A DNA stretch of 64,000 nt from M3007 sp033764075 (GCA_033764075.1 JANRJH010000018.1:62001-126000); one strand, 5' to 3'. Shown: positions 25,758-34,077, numbered from the stretch's first letter. The notes: generated by a model not told the origin, from the sequence alone. Translations and numbers: made by a program.

Positions 25758-27137
25758 TCAAGGTTTTTGGATCAGGCCGCCGGATACCAGTTGTTGGCCA
25801 ATGTATTGCGCAATTTCGGCGTATCCTTTCTCGTTTGGGTGACCATCGTATATGAAGTGATACGCCTCCTTGTCCGGCAGTGAACGGAAGTGCTCCGTCA
25901 TCTCAATGTACGGTAAAGCGTTGTTTTCTGCTATGGACCGGTAAATGGAGTCTATACGGTTGTTTTGTTCCAGAAATGGGTTCAATACATCGCTTGGTGT
26001 CCGGATGACCCGGTGGCCATTGTAAAAATTGATGGGCATGTTGGCAAAAACCAGGGCACACTGATGCTCCTTGCACAGTGACTTCATTTGCTTGATTTCA
26101 CTGTCCATCACTTTGACAGCAAATTGGGTGGCCGGATTCGTTGGGTTGTTGAATATTACCTGCCTGTCCGCGAAATCAACGTAATAGGAGAGCAGCCCCG
26201 GGTTGAGATCACCGCTTTTGAAAAGACTTTGGATGGAATCGTTTAATGACCTAAACCGAATGTACTGCAAGTGGTTGAACTGGGATATCTTGAAGTTGGA
26301 CGACTGCTTCCAGTACGATTTGATCTCCAACTCGTCGGTGTATTGGTTCCGGAACGGCAGCGTGACGTTTCCCACCGAAGACAACAGGTACATTTTGGTG
26401 TCGGTAAATAATTGCTGGAAAAAGTTCAGGTGGTTCGTTGGCTTCATGTGGGAGTTGTCGAAGTGCTCCTCGTACAATTGCGCCAGGTCATCGCCCTGCA
26501 ATACCCCGACGATGACCATATTCGGCTTCAGCAACGGAACGGCTTTGTTCATGTAGTCCAGGTAGATGGTCGTGTACTGCCCGCCTTGCCCACAGTTGAT
26601 GACCTCGACGTTGGTTAACCCCTGCGCATGCAAAAAAGCCTCCAGTTTGCTGGGCCAGGAGGCGGAGATGTCGACACCCCAGCCAAAAGTCCACGAATCG
26701 CCAAAGCATAAAATCCTGTACTTATCCCCTTTATCCACGGCAATTTCCCGATCGCGAAGCCCCAGGCTGTTCGCGTTGGCCATAAAGTCAAACTCGACCG
26801 ACTGGTACCGGGCTTTTGAGTTGGGTTCGAAGATAATGCCTTGTTTTTCCGGTGATTTTGCCGGCGTCATCGCGTAATTCACCAGAACGAGTAGTGAAAA
26901 GATGAGGGTAAAAAAGTTAAAGTACAAGGACAGATCCATCAGCCGCTTGGGCAGTTTGCCTTTTCTGGTCAGGTAAAAAACCGTTATCCCGCCGAAGAAC
27001 AATACCCAGTTGATGCTGTGAATCAACCCGGATTCATAGGAAGCCGTGGTATGATACAAGGCATAAAACGTCAGGGGGTTCCAGAAGAGCAGGGCTAAAA
27101 GAACGAAAAATGCATATATGTTGTTTTGTCTGTCCAT
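25758..27137 (-). CDS. Membrane-anchored SGNH/GDSL hydrolase
   Basis: 459 residues from the ATG at 27135-27137. A TTG at 27246-27248, immediately after the upstream stop, would add 37 residues. Three hydrophobic segments lie at the N-terminus (YAFFVLLALLFW, WVLFFGGITVFYL, FNFFTLIFSLLVLVNY). The SGNH domain follows, with the nucleophile block ILCFGDSWTFGWG, a GQGG block, an ANMPINF block and the catalytic Asp/His in YDGHPNEKGYAEIA. Such domains are esterases or O-acetyl transfer/removal enzymes acting on polysaccharides. The substrate is unknown. It follows the channel-like gene. Confidence 0.82.
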   Translation of the reverse strand: MDRQNNIYAFFVLLALLFWNPLTFYALYHTTASYESGLIHSINWVLFFGGITVFYLTRKGKLPKRLMDLSLYFNFFTLIFSLLVLVNYAMTPAKSPEKQGIIFEPNSKARYQSVEFDFMANANSLGLRDREIAVDKGDKYRILCFGDSWTFGWGVDISASWPSKLEAFLHAQGLTNVEVINCGQGGQYTTIYLDYMNKAVPLLKPNMVIVGVLQGDDLAQLYEEHFDNSHMKPTNHLNFFQQLFTDTKMYLLSSVGNVTLPFRNQYTDELEIKSYWKQSSNFKISQFNHLQYIRFRSLNDSIQSLFKSGDLNPGLLSYYVDFADRQVIFNNPTNPATQFAVKVMDSEIKQMKSLCKEHQCALVFANMPINFYNGHRVIRTPSDVLNPFLEQNNRIDSIYRSIAENNALPYIEMTEHFRSLPDKEAYHFIYDGHPNEKGYAEIAQYIGQQLVSGGLIQKP

Positions 27138-27248
27138 AAAATGCAAAGCGTAGTGGCGTTTTTCAATTTGATTTGTCAACACATGGTTTTCTAACCCGAA
27201 TTGGGCAAATTCATTGCCAAACCGGATCAATTGTCGGCTATTTGTCAA

Positions 27249-27926
27249 TTACAAATCTTTCCGGTTTCCGGATGAAAATTTAGAGATCATAATTCCCATC
27301 AGCACAACGATATAAAATTGCCCGACAATGCCCAAAAAGGCGGCAAGCAACTTGGTGTAATGCAAATTCGGAGTGATATCGCCATAGCCTATTGTTGCCA
27401 GCGTTATGCAGGCAAAATAAACCAAGTCGAAAAATACCGAACCGGGAGAACCATTGTCCACACCCTTAAAAGACGTCGGATTGTGGAGATAAAGCATCAT
27501 TAGGACGAATGCGGAAACTTCGATTAGCAGAAAATAGCCACACAAAGAGGCCAACAGCACATCCTGATTGATGTACCCCGGCCGAAACAAAAAGCGCATC
27601 ACTTCCCGAAAGATAAGTGCGAAAAACAACCCGTAAACACCACTAAAGGCAATCATGAACGGCGGGTGACTTCGCCAGATGCCATCGGAAATCGTAATGA
27701 GCAATATTAAAACAAACAAAAGGTTGCGAAGTCCCTTTGTATACCTGCTGCGTCCGGCAAACACACCTAAGCTGGCGACCCCGACGACGGACATGTTGAA
27801 CGTCATCAACGCATTGCTGTAAGTCGGCAGGTGAAAAAAGAACATCCCGATGAACAGGTGCTGGAGCAACGCCACCAGTAGTACTTCATATTTGTGGTGA
27901 TACAGAAATTGCTGAACAGCACGCAT
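27249..27926 (-). CDS. Potassium-channel-like membrane protein
   Basis: 225 residues with about six to seven hydrophobic segments and a pore loop carrying the K+ selectivity filter TIGYGD (FACITLATIGYGDITPN), followed by a final helix (AAFLGIVGQFYIVVLMGIMIS). No RCK or cyclic-nucleotide-binding domain follows, and there is no obvious charged voltage-sensor helix. It probably conducts K+ across the inner membrane. It lies 10 bp after pruA and immediately before the SGNH hydrolase. Confidence 0.85.
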   Translation of the reverse strand: MRAVQQFLYHHKYEVLLVALLQHLFIGMFFFHLPTYSNALMTFNMSVVGVASLGVFAGRSRYTKGLRNLLFVLILLITISDGIWRSHPPFMIAFSGVYGLFFALIFREVMRFLFRPGYINQDVLLASLCGYFLLIEVSAFVLMMLYLHNPTSFKGVDNGSPGSVFFDLVYFACITLATIGYGDITPNLHYTKLLAAFLGIVGQFYIVVLMGIMISKFSSGNRKDL

Positions 27927-27936
27927 GGGTCAGTAG

Positions 27937-29568
27937 TCAGCTTTCCATCTGGAAAGGATACCGGTAATCTGTTGGCGGCACAAAATTTTCCTTGATGGTG
28001 CGGGCCGAGACCCAACGGTAGAGGTTCAGCAGGGAACCGGCTTTGTCGTTGGTGCCCGAACCACGGGCGCCACCGAAGGGTTGCTGACCCACCACGGCTC
28101 CGGTGGGTTTGTCGTTGATGTAGAAATTTCCTGCTGCATGGCGCAATTTTCGGTCCGTCAGCGCCACCGCATCCCGATCGCGGCTGAATATCGCTCCGGT
28201 CAGCGCATACGGCGAGGTGCTGTTCACCAAATCCAGCGTTGCTTCAAACTCGGCGTCCGGGTACACATAAATGGTGAGCACGGGGCCAAACAGCTCCTCG
28301 CACATGGTTACGTACTTCGGGTTTTTCGCCAGCAGGACGGTGGGCTCAATGAAATAACCCTTGGACTTGTCAAAATTGCCGCCGGCTACGACCGTTACCG
28401 CATCGGACGATTTGGCGTCGGCGATGTAACCCGTTATTTTATCGAAAGCTTTTTCGTCGATGACGGCATTGAAAAAGTTGCTGAAGTCTTCCGGGTTGCC
28501 CATTTTCATGTCCCGAAGGTCATGGAGCAGGTGTCCGCGTACCGTTTCCCACTGACTTTGCGGAATGTAGGCGCGGGAGGCTGCCGAACACTTCTGCCCC
28601 TGATACTCAAAAGCGCCCCTGGTGAGGGCTACTGCCACCGCTTTAGGGTCTGCGGAGGGGTGCATGACAACAAAGTCCTTACCCCCCGTTTCGCCGACGA
28701 TGCGCGGGTAACTTTTATACAGATGGATGTTTTCGCCAATGGTGCGCCACAGCCTTTGAAAAACACCGGTGGATCCGGTAAAATGCAACCCGGCAAATTC
28801 CGGGTGCTTGAACACCACATCACCCACAGTGGGGCCGTCAATGTACACCAGATTCACCACGCCGGCCGGCAAACCGGATTCCTCCAGGATTTCCATGATG
28901 ATTGATGCTGAATAAATCTGGGATTCGGCTGGTTTCCACACCACCACATTGCCCAGCATGGCCGGCGCTGTGGGCAGGTTGCCGGCGATGGAGGTGAAGT
29001 TAAACGGTGTCAGGGCGAATACAAAGCCCTCCAGCGGACGCCAGTCGAGCCTGTTCCAGGTATTGCGCACGCTCAGGGGTTGTTGCTTGTACATTTCCTG
29101 CATGAAATAGGCGTTGAACCGCCAGAAATCGGCCAGTTCACACACAGCGTCTATCTCCGATTGGAACGGATTTTTGCTCTGGCACAACATGGTAGCGGCG
29201 TTCATGCGGGCCCGATACGGACCGGAGAGCAAGTCCGCCGCTTTAAGGAAGATGGCGGCCCGATCCTGCCAGGGCATCGCTTCCCACGCCGGTTTGGCCG
29301 ACAGGGCAGCCTCAATGGCCATTTCTACGTGCGCTTTGGAACCGCGGGAAAAATGGCCCAGCGTATGGCTCCGTTCATGCGGCGGGTGGATTGCAACTTT
29401 CTGGTCGGTATGCACCTGGCGACCGCCAATGTACATCGGAATGTCGCGCGTGCTCACCTTGGCTTCCGCCAGAGCGATTTTGAGTTGGGCGCGTTCTGGG
29501 GAGCCGGGCGCATAGGCGAGCACGGGCTCGTTAACCGGGGTAGGAACAGAAAAAATGGCGTCTGTCAT
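27937..29568 (-). CDS. pruA: 1-pyrroline-5-carboxylate (L-glutamate gamma-semialdehyde) dehydrogenase
   Basis: 543 residues from the ATG at 29566-29568 (MTDAIFSVPTPVNEPV), the normal length for the single-domain enzyme. It oxidises glutamate semialdehyde to glutamate with NAD in proline and arginine catabolism. Family blocks include LTPFNFTSIAGNLPTAPA, LHFTGSTGVFQRLW, GETGGKDFVVMH with the general-base glutamate, FEYQGQKCSAASRAYI with the catalytic cysteine, and EELFGPVLTIYVY. It lies 13 bp after coaD. Arginine deiminase and glutamate dehydrogenase elsewhere in the window touch the same amino-acid pool. Confidence 0.95.
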   Translation of the reverse strand: MTDAIFSVPTPVNEPVLAYAPGSPERAQLKIALAEAKVSTRDIPMYIGGRQVHTDQKVAIHPPHERSHTLGHFSRGSKAHVEMAIEAALSAKPAWEAMPWQDRAAIFLKAADLLSGPYRARMNAATMLCQSKNPFQSEIDAVCELADFWRFNAYFMQEMYKQQPLSVRNTWNRLDWRPLEGFVFALTPFNFTSIAGNLPTAPAMLGNVVVWKPAESQIYSASIIMEILEESGLPAGVVNLVYIDGPTVGDVVFKHPEFAGLHFTGSTGVFQRLWRTIGENIHLYKSYPRIVGETGGKDFVVMHPSADPKAVAVALTRGAFEYQGQKCSAASRAYIPQSQWETVRGHLLHDLRDMKMGNPEDFSNFFNAVIDEKAFDKITGYIADAKSSDAVTVVAGGNFDKSKGYFIEPTVLLAKNPKYVTMCEELFGPVLTIYVYPDAEFEATLDLVNSTSPYALTGAIFSRDRDAVALTDRKLRHAAGNFYINDKPTGAVVGQQPFGGARGSGTNDKAGSLLNLYRWVSARTIKENFVPPTDYRYPFQMES

Positions 29569-29581
29569 GCGAAAAGCGGTT

Positions 29582-30049
29582 TCAGGGCGTATAAGGGATG
29601 TGAATGACTTCAGGGATAAACGGCTTAGCATCGCCACCGCCGATGATGATCTCGCGCACGATCGTGCTGCTGATGTGGGTGAATTCGGGTTGGGCGATCA
29701 GAAACACCGTTTCAATACCCTGGCCAACAATGTGGTTGAGCTGTGAAATGGTTTTTTCGTAGTCAAAATCGGCTGCGTTGCGCAAACCGCGCAACAAATA
29801 CCGCGCGCCGATGCGCTGGCAGTAATGTGCCGTTAGTTTTTCAAAATAATCGACGGCTATCTTGGGCTCGTCGCCAAACACCTGGCGCAGCCATTCCAAC
29901 CGCTGCTCAAGGGTAAACAAGGTCTTTTTGGTTGAGTTTACACCCACCGCCACAACAACCTTGTCAAACAACGGCAGAGCACGTCGAACCAGGTCGACGT
30001 GCCCTATCGTGATGGGATCAAAAGAACCAGGAAATACGGCAATTTTCAT
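29582..30049 (-). CDS. coaD: Phosphopantetheine adenylyltransferase
   Basis: 155 residues. It makes dephospho-CoA from 4'-phosphopantetheine and ATP. The nucleotidylyl-transferase opening AVFPGSFDPITIGHVDLV with its T/HxGH motif, the LLRGLRNAADFDYE block, and the C-terminal HISSTIVREI are complete. It is 12 bp downstream of a small membrane protein and 13 bp upstream of pruA. In many Bacteroidota coaD sits with rsmD and DUF3822, but here it is separated from them. Confidence 0.96.
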   Translation of the reverse strand: MKIAVFPGSFDPITIGHVDLVRRALPLFDKVVVAVGVNSTKKTLFTLEQRLEWLRQVFGDEPKIAVDYFEKLTAHYCQRIGARYLLRGLRNAADFDYEKTISQLNHIVGQGIETVFLIAQPEFTHISSTIVREIIIGGGDAKPFIPEVIHIPYTP

Positions 30050-30061
30050 GCGCAGACCTCA

Positions 30062-30436
30062 TCAAGAGAATTTCTGTACCAGCCAGATGATGAGGAACAC
30101 CGTACCTGCCAGCCAAAACAGGCTCGGCAACCAAAATGCGGACGAATAAAAGATAATGGACAAAATGGCGGCGATGCCCCAGGAGAAAATCCAGAACCAC
30201 ATCCAGCGGTCGGGCTCCGTCTGGAAGTCAATCGGCGTGTCTGCCGACATTTTCTTCTTGACACGGGCAGTAAAATTCAGATCTTTTTGCAGCGACTTCA
30301 GGTTAAGCGCCGTTTTTTTAACCACCTCTTTGCGTGCGGTCTTCGCATCCACTTCGGTGGAAGCAGAAAGCGCAGCAGGAGCAACAAGGGCGGTCAGAAA
30401 AGAAAAGGCCAAAAGGGTAATCCATGTTTTCTTCAT
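30062..30436 (-). CDS. Hypothetical exported/membrane protein
   Basis: 124 residues. An N-terminal signal-like segment (KKTWITLLAFSFLTALVAPAALS) is followed by a lysine-rich, probably coiled stretch (residues ~28-65) and two hydrophobic segments (WFWIFSWGIAAILSIIFYSS, FWLAGTVFLIIWLVQ). The family is not recognised. It follows the oxidase-assembly group in the same direction and has its own TAnnTTTG element. Confidence 0.6.
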   Translation of the reverse strand: MKKTWITLLAFSFLTALVAPAALSASTEVDAKTARKEVVKKTALNLKSLQKDLNFTARVKKKMSADTPIDFQTEPDRWMWFWIFSWGIAAILSIIFYSSAFWLPSLFWLAGTVFLIIWLVQKFS

Positions 30437-30475
30437 TAGAATTCATTTTGTCGGGTAAAAAATAGAATGACCCGG

Positions 30476-30483
30476 CAAATATA
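30476..30483 (-). promoter_or_regulatory. Candidate -7 promoter element upstream of the 30062-30436 gene
   Basis: Minus-strand TATATTTG (TAnnTTTG), 39 nt before the ATG at 30436. It overlaps the 3' arm of an imperfect hairpin (TGTCGGGT...ACCCGGCA, about 30449-30477). Confidence 0.4.
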
Positions 30484-30516
30484 GCATGGATAGCGATTTT
30501 GCGCCCTCGACCGGCG

Positions 30517-30819
30517 TTAATTCTTGCGTACCGGGTCCTCGTCCGACAGCAGTTCGTCCGGCACGTCCACCACAGCGTCCGGCTTGCGGTTGCGCCACCA
30601 CCAATAACCCACACCCGCAACGATCAGGTAGGGCATGGCCAGCATGTACAGAATGCCATTGTTCAGGCCTTTGCCGGTGCTTCCTCCGTTTTTCAGGTTA
30701 GACTCGGCCGACATCTTGCACATAGGGCACTGGGCCTCCGCCATCGGTGAAGCGGCGCCGGCCAGGAACAGCATGAGCAAACTCATGCGTAAAACGCGAA
30801 AAAAACGTACTTTTTTCAT
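30517..30819 (-). CDS. Small exported/membrane CPMC-motif protein in oxidase cluster
   Basis: 100 residues from the ATG at 30817-30819. The signal sequence ends at SPMAEAQ, directly followed by CPMCKMSAESNLKNGG, a CxxC pair at the mature N-terminus. One membrane helix follows (GILYMLAMPYLIVAGVGYWWW), then a short acidic tail. The layout (exported CxxC next to the membrane) suits metal or disulfide handling. Its place after the SCO-like and DUF420 genes points to oxidase assembly. This role is inferred. The gap to the DUF420 gene is 11 bp. Confidence 0.75.
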   Translation of the reverse strand: MKKVRFFRVLRMSLLMLFLAGAASPMAEAQCPMCKMSAESNLKNGGSTGKGLNNGILYMLAMPYLIVAGVGYWWWRNRKPDAVVDVPDELLSDEDPVRKN

Positions 30820-30830
30820 GGTACTCGTTT

Positions 30831-31376
30831 TTACGGATAGTAGGGGAGGAGCATCAGGTAGCACACCGGCCCCGTGATGGCCACATACAGCCAAACCGGA
30901 AACACCCAACGCGCCATTTTGCGATGCCGGGCGAACTGCCCGGTGTAAGCACGAATAAAAGTAAGCAAAATAAACGGAAAAATCAAGGCTGCCAGCGTAA
31001 TGTGACTGATCAGCAACACGAAATACAGCGTGCGCATGACGCCCTCGCCACCGTACCGCGTTTCTGGTGTGGTGAAGTGGTATAAAACATACGATAACAG
31101 AAACAACGCTGAGCAACCAATGGCCAGGTAAATGGCGCGCCGGTGCTTTTCGACCTGTCCGTTTTTAATGTAGTAAAGGGCAAAAAGAAGTATTACCGCC
31201 GTTATGGCGTTGAGCGAGGCATGAAAAGGCGGCAAAAATCCGAAATCCATGCCTAGATCAATCTTGTAACGGCGCATCATCACCACCAGAAACAGTACCA
31301 CGGCGGAAACGATGTAGGCGATGATGTTTAATCTTTTTTCGAGCCCGGTGTTGGGTGTAGCAAGCGTATTTGACAT
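30831..31376 (-). CDS. DUF420 membrane protein
   Basis: 181 residues with about five membrane helices. Several conserved-looking histidines sit near helix ends (FHASLNA, VLYHFTTPETRYGG, ISHITLAALIFPF, FARHRKMARWVFPVWLYV). It matches DUF420, a family found beside cytochrome oxidase and SCO genes and suspected in oxidase assembly. It lies 12 bp after the SCO-like gene and 11 bp before the CPMC protein, forming a compact assembly group. Confidence 0.82.
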   Translation of the reverse strand: MSNTLATPNTGLEKRLNIIAYIVSAVVLFLVVMMRRYKIDLGMDFGFLPPFHASLNAITAVILLFALYYIKNGQVEKHRRAIYLAIGCSALFLLSYVLYHFTTPETRYGGEGVMRTLYFVLLISHITLAALIFPFILLTFIRAYTGQFARHRKMARWVFPVWLYVAITGPVCYLMLLPYYP

Positions 31377-31388
31377 AAACTGGGCGTG

Positions 31389-32012
31389 TTATTTTGGCAA
31401 TAAGATGGCAATTTGTTGCACCATGCGGTCCATTTCCTCGTCGCTCATGGCGTCATAATACCGCCGTATGGTGCCGGCAGTATCGGCCAGCGCATACCAG
31501 GTTTTTGCCGGGCGGGCGCCTGACTGGGCTATATACGTTTCGTATCCGTTGTCCAGGGCGGTGCTCCACGATTTTACCCCGCCGGTGTACACACTGCACG
31601 CGTGGTCTGCGCTGTTTTTGGTCTGCATGGCGGAGACGAACTCTGCCGTGCCGCCATCGGTAATCATGACCAGGCGGAAGTACGGGCTCTCCTTGAACTG
31701 CTCAAAGAGCTTCTCGTTTATGTCGAGGATACGCATGTTTTCCGGCGTCAGATCCGGTTCTTCACCGAAAACGTGCACCACGCATATTTTTCCTGCCACC
31801 TGGTCTATCCGTGTGCCGTCGGGATAGATGACCGGCGCCGAACGGATTTTTCCGTACACGCCGAGCTCGGAGAGGGCTTCCTTGCGCCAGTTGTAACCGC
31901 CACTCAGGTATATCCACGAGAGGCCCGGCAGCACGAAGAGCAGAAGGGTTAAAATGATGTAAATACGCCAGTTGGCGCTTGATTTTGAAGTAGGAGAATT
32001 CGCGTCGCTCAT
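31389..32012 (-). CDS. SCO1/SenC-like thioredoxin-fold protein lacking the CxxxC motif
   Basis: 207 residues. One N-terminal membrane anchor (IYIILTLLLFVLPGLSWIYL) precedes a thioredoxin-like domain. By position (after oxidase subunit IV, before DUF420) and fold (KICVVHVFG strand, LDINEKLFEQF helix, FRLVMITDGG) it corresponds to SCO copper chaperones of CuA assembly. The normal CxxxC after the first strand is absent: the sequence there is VHVFGEEPDLTPENM. Only two cysteines remain, in KICVV and HACSV. It may have lost copper delivery or become structural. An intrinsic terminator separates it from the oxidase genes. Confidence 0.72.
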   Translation of the reverse strand: MSDANSPTSKSSANWRIYIILTLLLFVLPGLSWIYLSGGYNWRKEALSELGVYGKIRSAPVIYPDGTRIDQVAGKICVVHVFGEEPDLTPENMRILDINEKLFEQFKESPYFRLVMITDGGTAEFVSAMQTKNSADHACSVYTGGVKSWSTALDNGYETYIAQSGARPAKTWYALADTAGTIRRYYDAMSDEEMDRMVQQIAILLPK

Positions 32013-32026
32013 AATTACATGATAAC

Positions 32027-32056
32027 AAAAAAGGCGAGGATGGGTTGCCTCGCCTT
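32027..32056 (-). terminator. Intrinsic terminator after oxidase subunit IV
   Basis: On the minus strand AAGGCGAGG (from 32056 leftward) pairs with CCTCGCCTT (to 32031) around an 8-nt loop, with the U-run encoded by the A-tract at 32027-32032. It lies between the subunit IV stop (32084) and the SCO-like start (32012). It should end or dampen the long ACIII-oxidase transcript. Confidence 0.85.
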
Positions 32057-32083
32057 GTTTCAGGATGCCTCGAATGGGCGGTA

Positions 32084-32521
32084 TTATCCTTTGGCGGGCA
32101 GCAAACCGCGGTACACCTCTCCGGTTGTCTTGTTGGCCGGCGTTTTGGTTTCGATCTGCTGTTGGTTAAATTCATTGACCTGGTCGCGACGGTCTTTCCA
32201 CGAGTCACCTTCCTGGAAGAAGGCAATAATGGCCCAAACCAGTAGGGCGGTCGGCAAAAGAACGCTCCACACCAGTCCCTTCACTTCATAGGCCATGTGC
32301 ATAAAGTAAAACACAATGAAATAGGCCTTATAGAGGGAAAAGCCGATCATCAGCAGCATGTACAGGTAGTGGCCAAAGCCGTGGGAGAACTTGACACCCT
32401 CTACCAGGTGGCCTTTTGCTAACAGGGCAATCAAAACTTCGACGATGGTTATTGCGCCGAGCAGCATCAGTCCGCGAAAAACGAGCGCTTTTTGCTCGGT
32501 GTATGTCATGTGTCCAGCCAT
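32084..32521 (-). CDS. ctaF: Cytochrome c oxidase subunit IV (caa3 type)
   Basis: 145 residues with three membrane helices (VFRGLMLLGAITIVEVLIALL, YLYMLLMIGFSLYKAYFIVFYFMHM, VLLPTALLVWAIIAFF) and a polar C-terminal tail, as in the prokaryotic subunit IV family. It is a small accessory subunit of the haem-copper oxidase in the inner membrane and the last gene of the structural oxidase block before the terminator. Confidence 0.85.
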   Translation of the reverse strand: MAGHMTYTEQKALVFRGLMLLGAITIVEVLIALLAKGHLVEGVKFSHGFGHYLYMLLMIGFSLYKAYFIVFYFMHMAYEVKGLVWSVLLPTALLVWAIIAFFQEGDSWKDRRDQVNEFNQQQIETKTPANKTTGEVYRGLLPAKG

Positions 32522-32578
32522 GAGTTGGAAGTTGATTTTTGAAAGATAATTGGGTCGGGCAGTGGTTGAGTCAACGCA

Positions 32579-33460
32579 TCAAAGCAGGTAAAAAACAAGG
32601 AATACAAAAACCCACACCAAGTCTACAAAGTGCCAGTAAAGGCCAATCTTTTCCACCATTTCGTATCCGTTTCGGCGCGCTTTGTACACTCCGCCGGCCG
32701 CATTGATCATGATGATGCTCAGGAATAACACCCCGGAGAACACGTGAAACCCGTGGAAGCCGGTGATGAAAAAGAACAGGGCGCCAAATGCCTTGGGGCC
32801 AAACGCCGCCTCGTGCACCTGACCGGCCATCGGTCCGTCTGTGTATTTCACTTTGGGGACGTCGAACTTGCCGTCATGCTTGTGCAGCAGGTAGTTGTCG
32901 CCGGCAGTGAAGGTTTTCGTAGTGCCGTCCTCATTTTTGGCCTCCGAACCGTCTTCATTCAGATAAACACCGGCAGCGGTATGGCGTCCGAACGGGTTAA
33001 CGGTGACACTCATATTCTCCTTGGCGATCAGCGTCGTCCACTCATAAGCCTGGCAACCGAGGAAGGTTGCGCCGCCGAGAATGGTCAGAATCATCCAGAT
33101 CACAACGCCTTTCTGGTTTTCGCGATGCCCCTCTTGCACGGCCCGCACCATGGTCACGGAACTAAAGATCAGCACGAACGTCATCACCGTTACAAAAACC
33201 AGGGGCCAATGGGCGTTAACGAACGGGAAGGATGCAAACACGAAATCGGGTTCAGGCCAGGAAGGCATGCTGAAGCGCAGGGCCCCATAAGCGATGAGGA
33301 AGCCGGCAAAGGTGAAGGCATCAGACAAGAGGAAGTACCACATCATCAGTTTGCCATAGCTCGCCTTAAACGGCTCCTTGCCGCCGTCCCAGAGGTGTTC
33401 GTCGGAATGGCCGTGGTGGGTATGCGATTCGTGTGCGTGAGCAACAGAAGTCTCTGCCAT
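32579..33460 (-). CDS. ctaE: Cytochrome c oxidase subunit III (with periplasmic-type loop insertion and His-rich N-terminus)
   Basis: 293 residues. Family helices are clear (YFLLSDAFTFAGFLIAYGAL, PLVFVTVMTFVLIFSSVTMV, VIWMILTILGGATFLGCQAYEW, FFFITGFHGFHVFSGVLFL, GLYWHFVDLVWVFVFLVFYL). The HGFHV and WHFVD segments are signatures. A ~75-residue hydrophilic loop (about 147-221) is inserted between two helices. The N-terminus holds seven histidines in residues 8-22. It pairs with the adjacent shorter subunit III gene, and Bacteroidota often carry two such genes in tandem. Confidence 0.9.
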   Translation of the reverse strand: MAETSVAHAHESHTHHGHSDEHLWDGGKEPFKASYGKLMMWYFLLSDAFTFAGFLIAYGALRFSMPSWPEPDFVFASFPFVNAHWPLVFVTVMTFVLIFSSVTMVRAVQEGHRENQKGVVIWMILTILGGATFLGCQAYEWTTLIAKENMSVTVNPFGRHTAAGVYLNEDGSEAKNEDGTTKTFTAGDNYLLHKHDGKFDVPKVKYTDGPMAGQVHEAAFGPKAFGALFFFITGFHGFHVFSGVLFLSIIMINAAGGVYKARRNGYEMVEKIGLYWHFVDLVWVFVFLVFYLL

Positions 33461-33498
33461 TGTTAGGTCAGTTGTATAGTTTTAGGTCGCGATTGTTT

Positions 33499-34074
33499 TC
33501 AGGACTGCAAGTTCAGGAAAACGATCAGGTATATCCAAAGAATGTCTACAAAGTGCCAGTACTGTGCCACCAGCTCGAAACGCAGGCGCCGCCGGGCGGT
33601 CGGCTTGAAGGGCAGTGCGTAAGCGTAAATCATCGCCGTTACCAGTGCCGCTACGCCGCCCAGCACGTGGGCGGCGTGCAGTCCGGAAATGACAAACACA
33701 AACGAACTGGACGGGTTGGCGGTGAACGTAGCGCCGATGGCATCCATCGCCACCCAGCCGCGGTATTGAAGTACCACAAAAAGCAGGGCGAGTGCAAAGG
33801 TCGTTAAAAGCAAGGTTTTGTAAGCCTTTTCCTGTCCTTTTTTAAAAGCTTGCAAGGAAAAATGCAGGGTGGCACTGCTGAGTATGATCACAACGGTGCT
33901 GATCCAGAAGATATCCGGAAGTTTGAAATCCAGCCAGTTACCCATGGCGCGACGAACCACATACGCGCTGGTCATGGCGCCGAACATCATGATGATGCTG
34001 CTGATGCCGACCCACAGGGCCAGCTTGTGCGGGTGAATTTTGCTTTGGGTATATGGTTGTGACACACTTGCCAT
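33499..34074 (-). CDS. Haem-copper oxidase subunit III (second, shorter)
   Basis: 191 residues with five hydrophobic helices: LALWVGISSIIMMFGAMTSAYVV, IFWISTVVIILSSATLHFSL, LLLTTFALALLFVVLQY, FVFVISGLHAAHVLGGVAALV and VAQYWHFVDILWIYLIVFL. GLHAAHVLGG and YWHFVDILWIYL are subunit III signatures. It is a core oxidase subunit without redox centres. It lies 3 bp after ctaB and 38 bp before the second subunit III gene. Confidence 0.9.
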   Translation of the reverse strand: MASVSQPYTQSKIHPHKLALWVGISSIIMMFGAMTSAYVVRRAMGNWLDFKLPDIFWISTVVIILSSATLHFSLQAFKKGQEKAYKTLLLTTFALALLFVVLQYRGWVAMDAIGATFTANPSSSFVFVISGLHAAHVLGGVAALVTAMIYAYALPFKPTARRRLRFELVAQYWHFVDILWIYLIVFLNLQS

Positions 34075-34077
34075 GGT

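Noticed and set aside
27138..27248. TTG-started longer SGNH hydrolase
   Set aside because: Not preferred because the extension has no helix or similarity and TTG starts are uncommon. It is kept as an alternative because it abuts the upstream stop.
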